Shown here piece after piece: positions 44,753-54,036 of a stretch of 64,000 nucleotides of DNA. The position numbers and the translations under genes were made by a program. This stretch comes from Roseovarius litoreus. GTDB lineage: Bacteria; Pseudomonadota; Alphaproteobacteria; Rhodobacterales; Rhodobacteraceae. Every line of letters begins with the position of its first letter. Positions within the stretch are counted from its first letter, which is position 1. The notes beneath the pieces were generated by a model that was not told where the DNA came from, made no database searches, and worked only from the letters and a program-made list of their open reading frames with translations. The stretch is taken from the NCBI RefSeq assembly GCF_900142765.1, contig NZ_FRCB01000010.1, forward strand, positions 1 through 64,000, given 5' to 3'.

Positions 44753-45667
44753 ATGGCCTTTTCGGTTCGTGAAGCGTTGAAAAGCGTTGCTCCAGTGCCT
44801 GTGCTGGACTTTTATAACTTAGGCCGCACTACCCTGCGACGACGTAAAATCATTCAGGCACTGGAAGGCCAGTTCAAAAATGGAGCCGATGGCAAGAAGT
44901 ACCTCACATATCTTGTGATGCAAGGTATGACCAACCGGATCAAGGCGCATATTGTAGCGGCCCATTATGCTAAATGCTTGGGTCGGACACTGGTTCCAGT
45001 TTGGCAGAAAACTCCCGAATGCGCCGCTGAATTCAGTGATTTATTTTCCAACATTCAGCCTGAGTGGTCTTTCGAAACCCTGAAGGTGCTTGGATATAAA
45101 GCAAAGACTGACAAGGCCAGCGAAGATCTGGACACCCTTAAGCACGAACAATGTGACCTTCTCGTGCTCGATCTTGATTGGCAGTATATTTACATGAGGA
45201 ACATGATTGATCGCATTGGCGGTGAAGGCGCATTCGTTGAATTATTCGAAACCAGCTTGACAGTGCGAAGCGATATTTTGACACGAGTAGGGCACGCGGT
45301 TTCATCATGGGCACGCCCAATGATCGGTGTGCAAGTGCGTCGCGGTGATTTCGTAAAGTTCCGAATGGCCGTTCCAATTGAACGCTATATCGAAGCTGCA
45401 GAATTGGCTTTACAGAGGCGGTCCGATGCGGGGATTTATTTGGCGTCCGACGCCAGCCGCATGGAGCTTGAACCTTTCTTGGAGTATTTTGGAGATAGAT
45501 GTGTTTTCTCTGAAAGTACTAGACGCGATAAAGGTGATGGTGTGCGAGACGCGATGTATGACCTATTGCTGTTGTCTCGCTGTTGTCATTTGATCCTTAC
45601 AAAAAATTCCGGGTTTGGGCATATGGCAGCTCAAATCGGTTCTATAACTTACGAGTGGGTTGGATAG
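44753..45667 (+). CDS. Fucosyltransferase-like glycosyltransferase (GT11/GT23-like fold)
   Basis: A 304-residue protein. The C-terminal half has a motif resembling peptide I of alpha-fucosyltransferases, MIGVQVRRGDF, where the usual His of HxRRGD is Gln. It is followed by GIYLASDASRMELEP and MYDLLLLSRCCHLILTKNSG, both in the order seen in GT11/GT23 enzymes. The N-terminal half has no motif I know. AGGAAG precedes the ATG. GC content is clearly below that of the genes to its left, suggesting recent acquisition. A GDP-fucose donor is likely but the acceptor is unknown. Confidence 0.6.
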   Translation: MAFSVREALKSVAPVPVLDFYNLGRTTLRRRKIIQALEGQFKNGADGKKYLTYLVMQGMTNRIKAHIVAAHYAKCLGRTLVPVWQKTPECAAEFSDLFSNIQPEWSFETLKVLGYKAKTDKASEDLDTLKHEQCDLLVLDLDWQYIYMRNMIDRIGGEGAFVELFETSLTVRSDILTRVGHAVSSWARPMIGVQVRRGDFVKFRMAVPIERYIEAAELALQRRSDAGIYLASDASRMELEPFLEYFGDRCVFSESTRRDKGDGVRDAMYDLLLLSRCCHLILTKNSGFGHMAAQIGSITYEWVG

Positions 45668-46117
45668 GTGGATATGAAGCGTATTAAGAAAGGATTTTTA
45701 ATCAAAAGCTGAATCGTGAACGCCCTTTATTGTGGTCTTGCGGCATGAGAAGCATTTTAAATCGTTGTTTCTAGATCATAAGTGACTCGAATTTCTTATC
45801 CAGTTTGGTTGAACTGATTGCATTTCTGAATGTGCCTAAATACTGGCATCAATCTTCAATGGCTTTAACGGGCCCTCGCTTTAACCATTCGTGAAAACGC
45901 TTGAGCGTTGTATGTCAACGTAGATCCAATGTCCGGCGCGCAAAGCGTTCAGAGACTGAAATAAGATTGTGTCGAAAATTAAAATTAAAACCGCAACTTT
46001 CCTTACAGCTATTTCAAATGGTGCTCGCTCAATAGTTGATAAAAGTTGAAATTTGAACCACCTAGGCATCTGTTGGGATTTTAGCTAAATTATGTCTAAA
46101 CTCTTTTTTGGAAAATT
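45668..46117. other. AT-rich intergenic stretch in the glycosyltransferase island
   Basis: 450 bases with no supported gene. Short frames here lack ribosome sites and protein-like composition. It separates two probably transferred glycosyltransferase genes. Confidence 0.4.
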
Positions 46118-46870
46118 ATGTTTCAAAAGCGCTATAAAAATGAGAGTGTTGGAGAGAAGATTCTGGACGTTTTCCAGCATATTTATATCATCAATCTTTC
46201 CGACCGCGCCGATCGGCGCCGTGAAATAGAAGGCCAATTGGCGCGGGTAGGTCTCAGCACCGGGCATCCTTCGATATCGTTTTTCAATGCTGTCAAGCCA
46301 TCCGAAGCGGGTGGTTGGCCGTCCGTCGGTGCCCAAGGTTGCTTCATGAGCCATCTCGGTGTGCTTGATTTGGCGTTGGAAACCGGCTTGGACCGTGTTT
46401 TGATATTGGAAGACGACATGGACTGGACATCCAGATTCATTCATGCTGGCGTGAACGCACTGGAGGAACTGGACCGTAAAACTTGGCATTTTGTTCATGG
46501 CGGTCTTAGGTCGTCGAATGCCAGAAACGCAGGACCGGTCCTTCGGCCGCTTTCGCCTGAGACTGGTTTGACGCAGACACATTTCATCGGCCTCGCTGCT
46601 CCCGCGATTGGGTCTGCCGCCGCATATCTCAAGACAATCGCATCTCGCCCCCCTGGCCATCCGGAAGGCGGACCGATGCATGTAGATGGAGCATATTCTT
46701 GGTTCAGAAAAAGCAATCCGAACTTAGGCGCTTACTACTTCGAGCCCGAGATCGCTGTGCAACGGGCCTCGCGGACTGATATACACTGCAACAAGTGGTA
46801 TGACGTAATGCCCGGATTTGCCCAAGCGGCGCATTGGTATCGCACATTATTCAATAAAATTAACCGTTAG
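46118..46870 (+). CDS. Glycosyltransferase family 25 (LPS-type)
   Basis: A 250-residue protein with GT25 signatures: IYIINLSDRADRRREIEGQL near the N-terminus, GCFMSHLGVLDLALETGLDR (about residues 85-104) and an acidic motif RVLILEDDMDW (about 104-114). The later MHVDGAYSWF is also typical. Family members transfer galactose or related sugars to LPS or glycans. GGAAAA precedes the ATG. It lies in the AT-rich island. Confidence 0.83.
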   Translation: MFQKRYKNESVGEKILDVFQHIYIINLSDRADRRREIEGQLARVGLSTGHPSISFFNAVKPSEAGGWPSVGAQGCFMSHLGVLDLALETGLDRVLILEDDMDWTSRFIHAGVNALEELDRKTWHFVHGGLRSSNARNAGPVLRPLSPETGLTQTHFIGLAAPAIGSAAAYLKTIASRPPGHPEGGPMHVDGAYSWFRKSNPNLGAYYFEPEIAVQRASRTDIHCNKWYDVMPGFAQAAHWYRTLFNKINR

Positions 46871-47053
46871 TAATAAAGATGCGCCTTTTCAGAATGTCTA
46901 AGCCGCTTAAAAAGCTAAAGCTAAAGCTACGCATAAAGCGACCATCAGGCGCGCTCGATTGTCCTTAGGTTCTCAAATGCAGACTATTGGTTGGTACGAG
47001 TATTCTCTGTTTTTCCCTTTTTTGGGAGCGAATTTGAAAAATGGGGTGACGCA

Positions 47054-48001
47054 GTGGAAAGGCCTTTAATTACAATTGCATTATTTGCCTTCAATCAGCA
47101 ACAATCTGTGCGCGAAGCGGTCAAAGGAGCGTTTTCTCAGGCGTATAGTCCATTAGAGATCATTTTATCAGATGACGGCTCAAGCGACAGAACTTTTGAA
47201 ATAATGTGCGAAATGGCCGCATCATATGATGGCCCCCACTTCGTCAAGGTGCGCAGAAGTGACAAAAATAAAGGGTTGATCCGCCATATAAACGACGTCG
47301 CTGGGGTCTCATCTGGCGAAATAATTGTTATGGCTGCAGGAGATGATGTCTCATTGCCTTATCGGGCTGAACATGTGGCTAAAGTCTTCACCGACTATCC
47401 TAATATTTTTGCACTTTATACTGGATTTTTCGACATGAGGTTAACTGATGTTGATGAAACTCTTTTATCTCCTATGGAACTCCCAGTATTCCTGAGGACG
47501 ATCACGTTGTCTCAACATGCATTCCTAGGTGGAGGTACGGGAAATGGGGCAACGTATGCTTACCGCCGGGACTGCTTCCACTGGCCCGCTGCAATCCCCG
47601 ACGAGTGCCAAACAGAGGATAGAATTCTCCCAATGCGCGCTGCAATTCTTGGTGACGTTGCATATTCTACAGCGCGAACCGTGCTTTACCTTACGCGAGC
47701 CTCAGGCGATAGTTGGGCTGAAAGAGGGCTAGACCCACTGAATTTAAAGTCTCATGTGAGAGCACTGTTGCGTGAGTTAAAACTAGCTAGGAAATCGCAA
47801 AAACTGAGTTTTTGGGAGTTCTGTAGGTGCTGGTTAATAATCAGGGTTAGGCATGCCACTTATTGTCCTCCAACGTATGACAATGTGAATTTTTTTCTTA
47901 AACCAAGGTGCGCCTTGCGATATTTTTACAGAAAACTAGGGTCCGCGGCCTGCAAACCACTTGTAGCAAAAAGCAAGCCATGGAACGGGCTGTTGCCTTG
48001 A
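47054..48001 (+). CDS. Glycosyltransferase family 2
   Basis: A 315-residue GT-A protein: ITIALFAFNQQQSVREAVKG, the donor-site motif SDDGSSDRTFEIM and GDDVSLPYRAEHV in place of a plain DXD. It resembles enzymes that glycosylate surface polysaccharides. The GTG at 47054 follows GGGGTGA; an in-frame TTG further upstream has no such site. It overlaps the next gene (sulfotransferase) by 22 bases. AT-rich codon use matches its neighbours. Confidence 0.8.
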   Translation: MERPLITIALFAFNQQQSVREAVKGAFSQAYSPLEIILSDDGSSDRTFEIMCEMAASYDGPHFVKVRRSDKNKGLIRHINDVAGVSSGEIIVMAAGDDVSLPYRAEHVAKVFTDYPNIFALYTGFFDMRLTDVDETLLSPMELPVFLRTITLSQHAFLGGGTGNGATYAYRRDCFHWPAAIPDECQTEDRILPMRAAILGDVAYSTARTVLYLTRASGDSWAERGLDPLNLKSHVRALLRELKLARKSQKLSFWEFCRCWLIIRVRHATYCPPTYDNVNFFLKPRCALRYFYRKLGSAACKPLVAKSKPWNGLLP

Positions 48002-48918
48002 ATCAGGGTCATTTTTTTGTTCTTATTGGTCCGCCGAAAACGGGAACCACTAGTCTCCAGCTGGCATTTGAGGAATTTGCAGGTGCCGGTTTGGTTTACG
48101 GTGGTGCATATCAGCCACGCAGCCGTAACGCTGGCAGTCTGGCAGAAAGTATGCACGAATGGATACTCTCTCAGCATATATCTACGGTTGAAACGGATGT
48201 GACGCTGAAAGGGCACCTGCAACGCGCCCTTCAAGATGGTAGCATTATCTTGGTGTCTGAAGAATTTTTTACTGTGACATCCGATGGCGTCTGTTGGATT
48301 GAAAAGATTGGATCCCTTGGTAAACTTCTCTCCGGACTTTCCGTTACGGTATTGGTCACTCTGCGTGATCCTCAATCTGCTCTTCCTTCGCTCTATCAAG
48401 AAGTGTTCCACTCGCTTCCTTTCCATGAGCAGTGGAGCTATCGGGCCTTTTGTCGTGGAAACGCCGCCCGATGCTATGATTATGACTTCCTTGAGCACAA
48501 GCTTATAGCGGCTGGATTGACAGATATCCGTTACCTAGATTTTGACGTTCTAAAGAAAAACGCATTAACGACCCGCCATCTTTTTGAAGAAAAGGATAGG
48601 TTCGCTGCGGCAGCAATCCAAATTGGGAGCCACAACCCTGGATCTAAAAGTAATGCGTCTGGTTCAATTCGTGATGTACGTCCGATCCGTGTTGAAAATT
48701 TATTTTTAAATACATTCTTGGGCAGGTTTTGGACCCCTGGTAAGGCGCAAAGACCTAGCTTGGTCTCCGGATTTCTCTCCAAGATGTCCAAGATTGAGCT
48801 TCGGAGCGGGGGCTATAAAAAGCTTCAGTGTCCGAAGGCCCGATTGCGGGTTTTACACCAGTCGTATTGGGGCAAACTTAGATTGATCTCTACCAGCAAC
48901 GCTGTAGAAGAGGAATAG
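47980..48918 (+). CDS. P-loop sulfotransferase-like protein
   Basis: A 312-residue protein with a phosphosulfate-binding loop FFVLIGPPKTGTTSLQLAF (about residues 12-30) and a 3'-phosphate-binding candidate VLVTLRDPQSALPSLYQE (about 124-141). The pattern fits a divergent sulfotransferase; the C-terminal third is not conserved in any way I recognise. The ATG at 47980 lies inside the end of the upstream GT2 gene; the frame is open from 47908. With the gene at 42778 it makes two sulfotransferases in this locus. Confidence 0.7.
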   Translation: MERAVALNQGHFFVLIGPPKTGTTSLQLAFEEFAGAGLVYGGAYQPRSRNAGSLAESMHEWILSQHISTVETDVTLKGHLQRALQDGSIILVSEEFFTVTSDGVCWIEKIGSLGKLLSGLSVTVLVTLRDPQSALPSLYQEVFHSLPFHEQWSYRAFCRGNAARCYDYDFLEHKLIAAGLTDIRYLDFDVLKKNALTTRHLFEEKDRFAAAAIQIGSHNPGSKSNASGSIRDVRPIRVENLFLNTFLGRFWTPGKAQRPSLVSGFLSKMSKIELRSGGYKKLQCPKARLRVLHQSYWGKLRLISTSNAVEEE

Positions 48919-49126
48919 GTTTTATCTACCGCACCACCCTTATAAACTTGCTCTTTCAACTATCCAGCGGCGACGTGTTTTTGAAGTTTTGAAGGCGAAG
49001 GCGTTATACGGTTTGATACAAATAGCTCTTGATATGCAACGAAGCCAAACTCGCAAAAATTGTTCCGGTCTAGGTGCCTGGTCCGAATTGAATTAAGTCT
49101 TTGCCAATAGGATGCACGGTAAAGAA

Positions 49127-49981
49127 CTATCGCCCCCGTGCCCACTGCCTTCTTGCGGGCGACAGACGCACGGCTACTGAAACGCCTCCATAGACGCAAA
49201 ACCCGACTGGGTCCCGCAAAAAAAGTCCGATGATATCGGTCTTCCTCAAACGCTTCTTGTCGTCATGTCTCACCAATTCCGGATACAAGTTCACAATTTC
49301 AGCAACCCCATCGTCTTGCCGCCGGCGCACCTTGATCAGATTGCCAAAACCCTCAACCATCGGCCAATGATACTTGGGCAAGACCTCGATCCGTTCCTCT
49401 GGGGCGAAGTTCAGCCTGACATATGTATCGTCCGAGATGATATCCGGAAACGCCTGCCAACGTTCCCGGCCCGGACGGTTGACCGCGAAAAGCCCTGCGC
49501 CAACCGCACCACCCTGAACGAAAGGAAGTTTTTGCCAAAACCTCGCATACTGCCGAGTTACCCAAGTTTGGGCCTCGGTCACTTTCAATGTTCCGGTTGC
49601 ATAAAGCGGCTCATCTCGCGCGAGGACCTCGCGCAACGCCGCGAACATGTCTGTGTCACAGACGACGTCGGCATCAAGATAAACCATAAACTGGCCCTTT
49701 GCGGCCTGATCCCCGGTATTGAGCGCATGGATCTTGCCCGGTTTGGGTTCTTCGATGACGCGCAAGTCCCATCCTCGCGCCTCAATGCCGCCGCGCGTCG
49801 CCAACGCCGCGCCCACCGTGTCGTCAGTGCAGGCATTGGCCACCACTATGACCTCGACATCTCCGGCCTCATCATCCTGCCCCAATAGACTGTTCAGACA
49901 GTCGCCAATATACCCCGCCTCGTTTCTGGCGGCGATAATGACGCTCAGCAAATTCGGGTCGTGTTCTTGACTGACAGTCAT
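49127..49981 (-). CDS. Glycosyltransferase family 2
   Basis: A 284-residue GT-A protein with SVIIAARNEAGYIGDCLNSL, VVANACTDDTVG, the DXD-type motif MVYLDADVVCDTDM and DDTYVRLNF. The C-terminus has a short hydrophobic segment (IIGLFLRDPVGFCVYGGVSV). It is leftward-transcribed between two rightward glycosyltransferase groups. The ATG ending at 49981 was preferred; a TTG seven codons upstream is possible. Its GC content is intermediate, higher than that of the genes to its left. Confidence 0.82.
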   Translation of the reverse strand: MTVSQEHDPNLLSVIIAARNEAGYIGDCLNSLLGQDDEAGDVEVIVVANACTDDTVGAALATRGGIEARGWDLRVIEEPKPGKIHALNTGDQAAKGQFMVYLDADVVCDTDMFAALREVLARDEPLYATGTLKVTEAQTWVTRQYARFWQKLPFVQGGAVGAGLFAVNRPGRERWQAFPDIISDDTYVRLNFAPEERIEVLPKYHWPMVEGFGNLIKVRRRQDDGVAEIVNLYPELVRHDDKKRLRKTDIIGLFLRDPVGFCVYGGVSVAVRLSPARRQWARGR

Positions 49982-50230
49982 GGCGTGCTCGTGATCTGAC
50001 AAATGGGGCGCTCAAAAATACTCGACCGTGGAAATTCTTGATACTTGAATAAATGTCACGAAACCTCTTCCTTTGACACTCATGTCTTTTCCCGAGTTCT
50101 CAAAACGTAACCCTACCGTTATTTATGCTTTATCCATCGAACGCAAAAACAGGATTTCCCGACCTCCACCTTTCTGCACAAACCGGCAGACACGCCAAGA
50201 TCAGGCAGGCAACCTGCCGCAGGACATTTT

Positions 50231-51466
50231 ATGAAGATCGGCTATTTGTTGAATACATATCCGGTGACCAGTTCCACTTTCATCCGCCGGGAAATCCGGG
50301 CGCTGGAAGGGCAGGGGGTCACCGTGATGCGCTATGCGGTCCGGCGTTGGGCGGATGCGCTGGTGGACCCGCTTGATCGCGAGGAACAGTCCAAGACCCG
50401 CTATCTTCTCACCGGGCAGGTTCCGCGCCTGCTCACCCGAGCCATGGCCGAGGCGGTGACCAACCCGATTGGCCTTGCGCGCGCCATCGGCACCTGGGGC
50501 AGGCTGGTGCGCAATGCAGGCGGCGGTGTGGTGCGGCACGCGGCTTATCTGCTCGAAGCGGTCTCGCTCAGGCGGCAGGCCAAGGCGGACCGGATCGAGC
50601 ATATCCATGCTCATTTCTCGACCAATGCCGCTGCGGTGGCGCTGCTTTGCTATCGCTTGGGCGGGCCGAGCTATAGCTTCACCGCGCATGGCCCCGATGA
50701 ATTCATCGACTGGGGTCGCTCGTCTCTGGCGCTGAAAGTGGCCGAGGCCCGGTTCGTCGCCGCGATCTCGCATTATTGCCGGGTGCAGCTGACGCTTGCC
50801 GCCGGGATGGAGCATTGGGACAAGATCCATATCGTGCGCTGCGGGCTGGACCTGTCCGAGTTTCCGCCAAGCAAGGCAGGCTTTGACGCCTCGGCGCCGT
50901 TTGTCTGCGTGGGCCGGCTCTGTCCGCAAAAGGCGCAGGTGCTCATCGTCGAGGCGACCGCTCGCGTCGTTCTCTCCCACCCCAAAGTGAAGGTCCGTCT
51001 GATCGGCGATGGCGAAAGCCGTGCCAATGTAGAGGCGGCGATTGCCAGGCATGGGCTCGAGGGCAATATCGAGCTTATGGGCTGGCAGGCTAACGATGTG
51101 GTGCGGGCGGAACTGGGCCGCGCCCGCGCGCTTCTCTTGCCCAGCTTTGCCGAGGGGCTGCCTGTGGTCATCATGGAGGCCCTGGCCCTCGGCCGTCCCG
51201 CCATCTCGACCTATATCGCGGGCATCCCCGAGCTTGTGGATGAAAGCTGTGGCTGGATCATACCGGCCGGGTCGGTCGACCATATTGCTCGGGCATTGAC
51301 GGACTGCCTCGAAACCCCGTCGCAGGCGCTTGCCGACAAGGGCGCCACTGGCCGCGCCCGCGTGCAGAGCGCGCATGACATCGACACCAACGCCCGAACC
51401 CTCGCCACCTGTTTCGCTGCCGCGAAACAGGTATCCGGTCAACCACGCGGAGGCAGTACGCGATGA
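50231..51466 (+). CDS. Glycosyltransferase, GT4-like
   Basis: A 411-residue GT-B enzyme with an N-terminal domain (IGYLLNTYPVTSSTFIRREI, HIHAHFSTNAAAVALL) and a C-terminal donor domain (FVCVGRLCPQKAQVLIVEA, RLIGDGESRANVE). The EX7E motif is in AEGLPVVIMEALALGRP. It resembles colanic-acid type WcaL transferases. AGGA precedes the ATG. The next GT4 gene overlaps its end by four bases. High GC. Confidence 0.85.
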   Translation: MKIGYLLNTYPVTSSTFIRREIRALEGQGVTVMRYAVRRWADALVDPLDREEQSKTRYLLTGQVPRLLTRAMAEAVTNPIGLARAIGTWGRLVRNAGGGVVRHAAYLLEAVSLRRQAKADRIEHIHAHFSTNAAAVALLCYRLGGPSYSFTAHGPDEFIDWGRSSLALKVAEARFVAAISHYCRVQLTLAAGMEHWDKIHIVRCGLDLSEFPPSKAGFDASAPFVCVGRLCPQKAQVLIVEATARVVLSHPKVKVRLIGDGESRANVEAAIARHGLEGNIELMGWQANDVVRAELGRARALLLPSFAEGLPVVIMEALALGRPAISTYIAGIPELVDESCGWIIPAGSVDHIARALTDCLETPSQALADKGATGRARVQSAHDIDTNARTLATCFAAAKQVSGQPRGGSTR

Positions 51467-52527
51467 AAATCACCTTCGTCAGCCCGGCGCCCAACCTGTC
51501 CGGGGGTATCCGCGTGATTGCGATCTATGCGGATCTGCTGACCGAGATGGGCCATGACGTGACCGTCGTGGCGCGCGTGCCGCCAAGGCCGGGCGCCAAA
51601 GCTGTCGCCAAAGGGTTGATCAAGGGACGCCTTCCCCGAAAACGCGGCGCAAGCCATTACGACGGCCTCAAAGCACGGCTGCATCTGGTGGAAACGGACA
51701 TGCCGCTGACAGATAAGGACATCCCCGATGGCGACGCCGTCATCGCGACGCTGTGGGAGACAGCCTATATGGTGGCGGGTCTGTCCGATGCGAAAGGCCG
51801 GAAATTTTATTTCGTCCAGCATCACGAGGTGCATAGCCCGAACCTGTCGCATTTCAGCGCTGGTTCATACTATCTGCCACTAAAAAAAATAGCTGTTTCC
51901 GGCTGGTTAGTGTCCGCTATGCGGGATCTTTATGGTGATCACGACGTCTCGCTCGTTCCGAACGCGGTAGATCCATCACTTTTTTTCGCAGCATCCCGAG
52001 ATAAACGAACTAGGCCAACAGTCAGCATGATGTATTCTAAAACATCATTTAAAGGCACAGATACCAGCCTGAAAGCGGTGAATTTGGCTCGCCAAGTGCT
52101 TCCTGACATACATCTTTTGGCATTTGGCTCGCAAAGGCCAAGCCCTGATCTGCCCTTACCTCCTGATACCACATTTTATTTTAGCCCCCCACAAACTTCA
52201 CTTCGCGATATCTATGCTGCTTCCGACCTCTATCTCTTCGGCAGTCGCTTTGAGGGCTTTGGTCTTCCGGTACTTGAGGCGATGGCTTGTCGCTGCCCAG
52301 TCGTCGCCACGCGTGCCGGCTGCGCCCCGGACTTTATCCTGCATGGCAAATCTGGTTATTTAGTAGACGTGGACGATCCCGAGTCCATGGCGGAGGCTAT
52401 CGTTGATGTTTTGTGCCTCGATAACTGCGCTTGGAAGGCCATGTCACTTGCAGCGTTTCAGGCGGTTGAGGGCTATCAATGGACAGACGCTGCAAAAAGG
52501 TTTCTGGCGTGTTTGCAGCCCACGTAA
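51463..52527 (+). CDS. Glycosyltransferase, GT4-like, with a composition break inside the gene
   Basis: A 354-residue GT-B protein with NLSGGIRVIAIYADLLTEMG near the N-terminus, VSLVPNAVDPSLFF in the linker and a donor domain with the EX7E motif FEGFGLPVLEAMACRCPVV. It overlaps the upstream GT4 gene (ATGA), so the two are coupled. Up to about base 51860 the codons are GC-rich like the neighbour; beyond that the gene becomes markedly AT-richer (for example a run of A at 51884-51891), and the next genes keep that lower GC. This suggests a recombination junction within the reading frame, which nevertheless stays intact. Confidence 0.83.
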   Translation: MKITFVSPAPNLSGGIRVIAIYADLLTEMGHDVTVVARVPPRPGAKAVAKGLIKGRLPRKRGASHYDGLKARLHLVETDMPLTDKDIPDGDAVIATLWETAYMVAGLSDAKGRKFYFVQHHEVHSPNLSHFSAGSYYLPLKKIAVSGWLVSAMRDLYGDHDVSLVPNAVDPSLFFAASRDKRTRPTVSMMYSKTSFKGTDTSLKAVNLARQVLPDIHLLAFGSQRPSPDLPLPPDTTFYFSPPQTSLRDIYAASDLYLFGSRFEGFGLPVLEAMACRCPVVATRAGCAPDFILHGKSGYLVDVDDPESMAEAIVDVLCLDNCAWKAMSLAAFQAVEGYQWTDAAKRFLACLQPT

Positions 52528-52640
52528 AAAATTTGATGTTTTCTCTTCCAGAAGGAAAACATGCTGTGAACTCGAAAAGAACTCGACTGTACCAAACCTA
52601 TGGCTTGAAGGATTTTAAAGAGTTTAAGAAGGATCCCTGA

Positions 52641-53474
52641 ATGAACATACCCAAAGTAATACACCAAATTTACCTTGAAGGATGGAGTTCGTTGCCGCAA
52701 GTCACACAGAAATCAATTTCGCAGCTGCGATACAGGAATCCAGATTGGGAATATAGATTTTATGATGCTGATGCGGCCCAAGGCTTTATTCTAGCGAATT
52801 TTAGCGATCAGGTTGTTTCGGCATATTTGAAAATTAATCCAAATTACTATGCGTGTCGTGCTGATTTGCTCAGGTATCTTATTCTCTACCAATTCGGAGG
52901 AATTTACCTGGACATTAAATCCACGTCGGTAATGCCATTGAGCGACATGTTAATGGAAGGAGATCAATATTTGCTGGCACAATGGCCCCCGTATCGTGAC
53001 AAGCCCGCTGGGACACAGGACGCTCCAGAGTTGAATAGCATCCGTGGAGGGGAATTCGTCAATTGGCTTATAGCTGCCGAGCCTAAACACGAGTTTTTAA
53101 AGGCGGTGATAAGCCGCGTGTGCGATAATATTAATTCATATCAGCCTTTTAAGTGCGGAGTTGGCAAGGCGGCCGTTTTAAGATTATCCGGCCCAATAGC
53201 TTATACTTTGGCGATAAATCCAATTATAAAAAACCATCGTCATCGATTTATCGCATATGAAGATTTTGGCATAGCTTATTCAATACACGGCGGCCACAAC
53301 AAACATGAAAAACTTTACGGAAAGCATTATTCAGAGTTGGTGAATCCTATTGTGCAAACTTGCTTGTTCAACACATTTTTTTCCATTCTATGGTTTGGTA
53401 GGATCAAGCCCGCCGCGCGATTTGTAATGTGGAAAGTTGATGGTCTTCGTCGGAGAATACGCAGTTTCAACTAG
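52641..53474 (+). CDS. GT32-like capsular polysaccharide glycosyltransferase
   Basis: A 277-residue protein with the pattern of DXD-sugar-binding (GT32-type) transferases: IPKVIHQIYLEGWSSLPQ at the N-terminus, then YYACRADLLRYLILYQFGG followed by IYLDIKS, where the usual second Asp of DXD is not obvious. AAGGAT precedes the ATG. AT-rich. A related but different enzyme is encoded at 58506-59324. Confidence 0.75.
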   Translation: MNIPKVIHQIYLEGWSSLPQVTQKSISQLRYRNPDWEYRFYDADAAQGFILANFSDQVVSAYLKINPNYYACRADLLRYLILYQFGGIYLDIKSTSVMPLSDMLMEGDQYLLAQWPPYRDKPAGTQDAPELNSIRGGEFVNWLIAAEPKHEFLKAVISRVCDNINSYQPFKCGVGKAAVLRLSGPIAYTLAINPIIKNHRHRFIAYEDFGIAYSIHGGHNKHEKLYGKHYSELVNPIVQTCLFNTFFSILWFGRIKPAARFVMWKVDGLRRRIRSFN

Positions 53475-53512
53475 GTTGAAGAGCGGTTCCGGCTCGTAGA
53501 TTGGAATGCCCC

Positions 53513-53724
53513 AGTGAAGTGGTCCACCAACCGGGATAGGATTATTCCGCAATTTGGAGAACTAGAGAATGGCTGGAAAGCGATAGAAGCCGGAAGACAT
53601 CTTATCGAAACTGCGTCAGATCGAAGTTCTGCAAGGGCAAGGCATGACGATCGCGGATGCGGCGCGCCAGATCGGTGTTACGGAGCAGACGTTTTATCGC
53701 TGGCTGCGGAAGCTGTTCGTCTAA
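53513..53724 (+). pseudogene. Remnant of an IS3-like element: left end and broken orfA
   Basis: TGAAGTGGTCCACC at 53513 resembles the terminal repeat of IS3-family elements. The frame at 53569-53724 encodes an OrfA-type N-terminus (ILSKLRQIEVLQGQGMTIAD, QIGVTEQTFYRWLRK) with an in-frame TAG at codon 6 and an early stop after about 51 codons. The rest of orfA and orfB are absent, so the element cannot move by itself. Confidence 0.75.
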
Positions 53725-54036
53725 AATGCCCGGAGTGTCGAATACCTTGTCCGGAACCGGTAAATACCCTTGGCCCGATTGGGACTTGCTCCGAAGGCGA
53801 GAACGCATGCCAATGTAGCCGGTGTTGCGATACAAATACGTTTGCTCTGATTGACTGGGCCGCGCTGACAAAGGACGAACCCTGCCCACCGAGCGCTCTG
53901 CGCAGCGTAATGGACTTGAATGGCGGCGGGCAATTACTGGTGTTTATTGGAATTTTATAAGGTTAAAATTGTTTTTGGATTGAGTGAACGCGGCTTGAAT
54001 AGGATGACGCGCGAAAATGCAGGCGGAAAAGGTCCT
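53725..54036. other. Spacer after the IS remnant, no supported gene
   Basis: 312 bases between the IS fragment and the acetyltransferase. A frame covering 53514-53960 spans the IS fragment in another phase and shows no protein-like motif, so it is not called. The segment may include further decayed mobile DNA. Confidence 0.4.

Noticed and set aside
53514..53960. 148-codon rightward frame over the IS remnant
   Set aside because: Overlaps the recognisable OrfA fragment in another phase and shows no protein-like motif.
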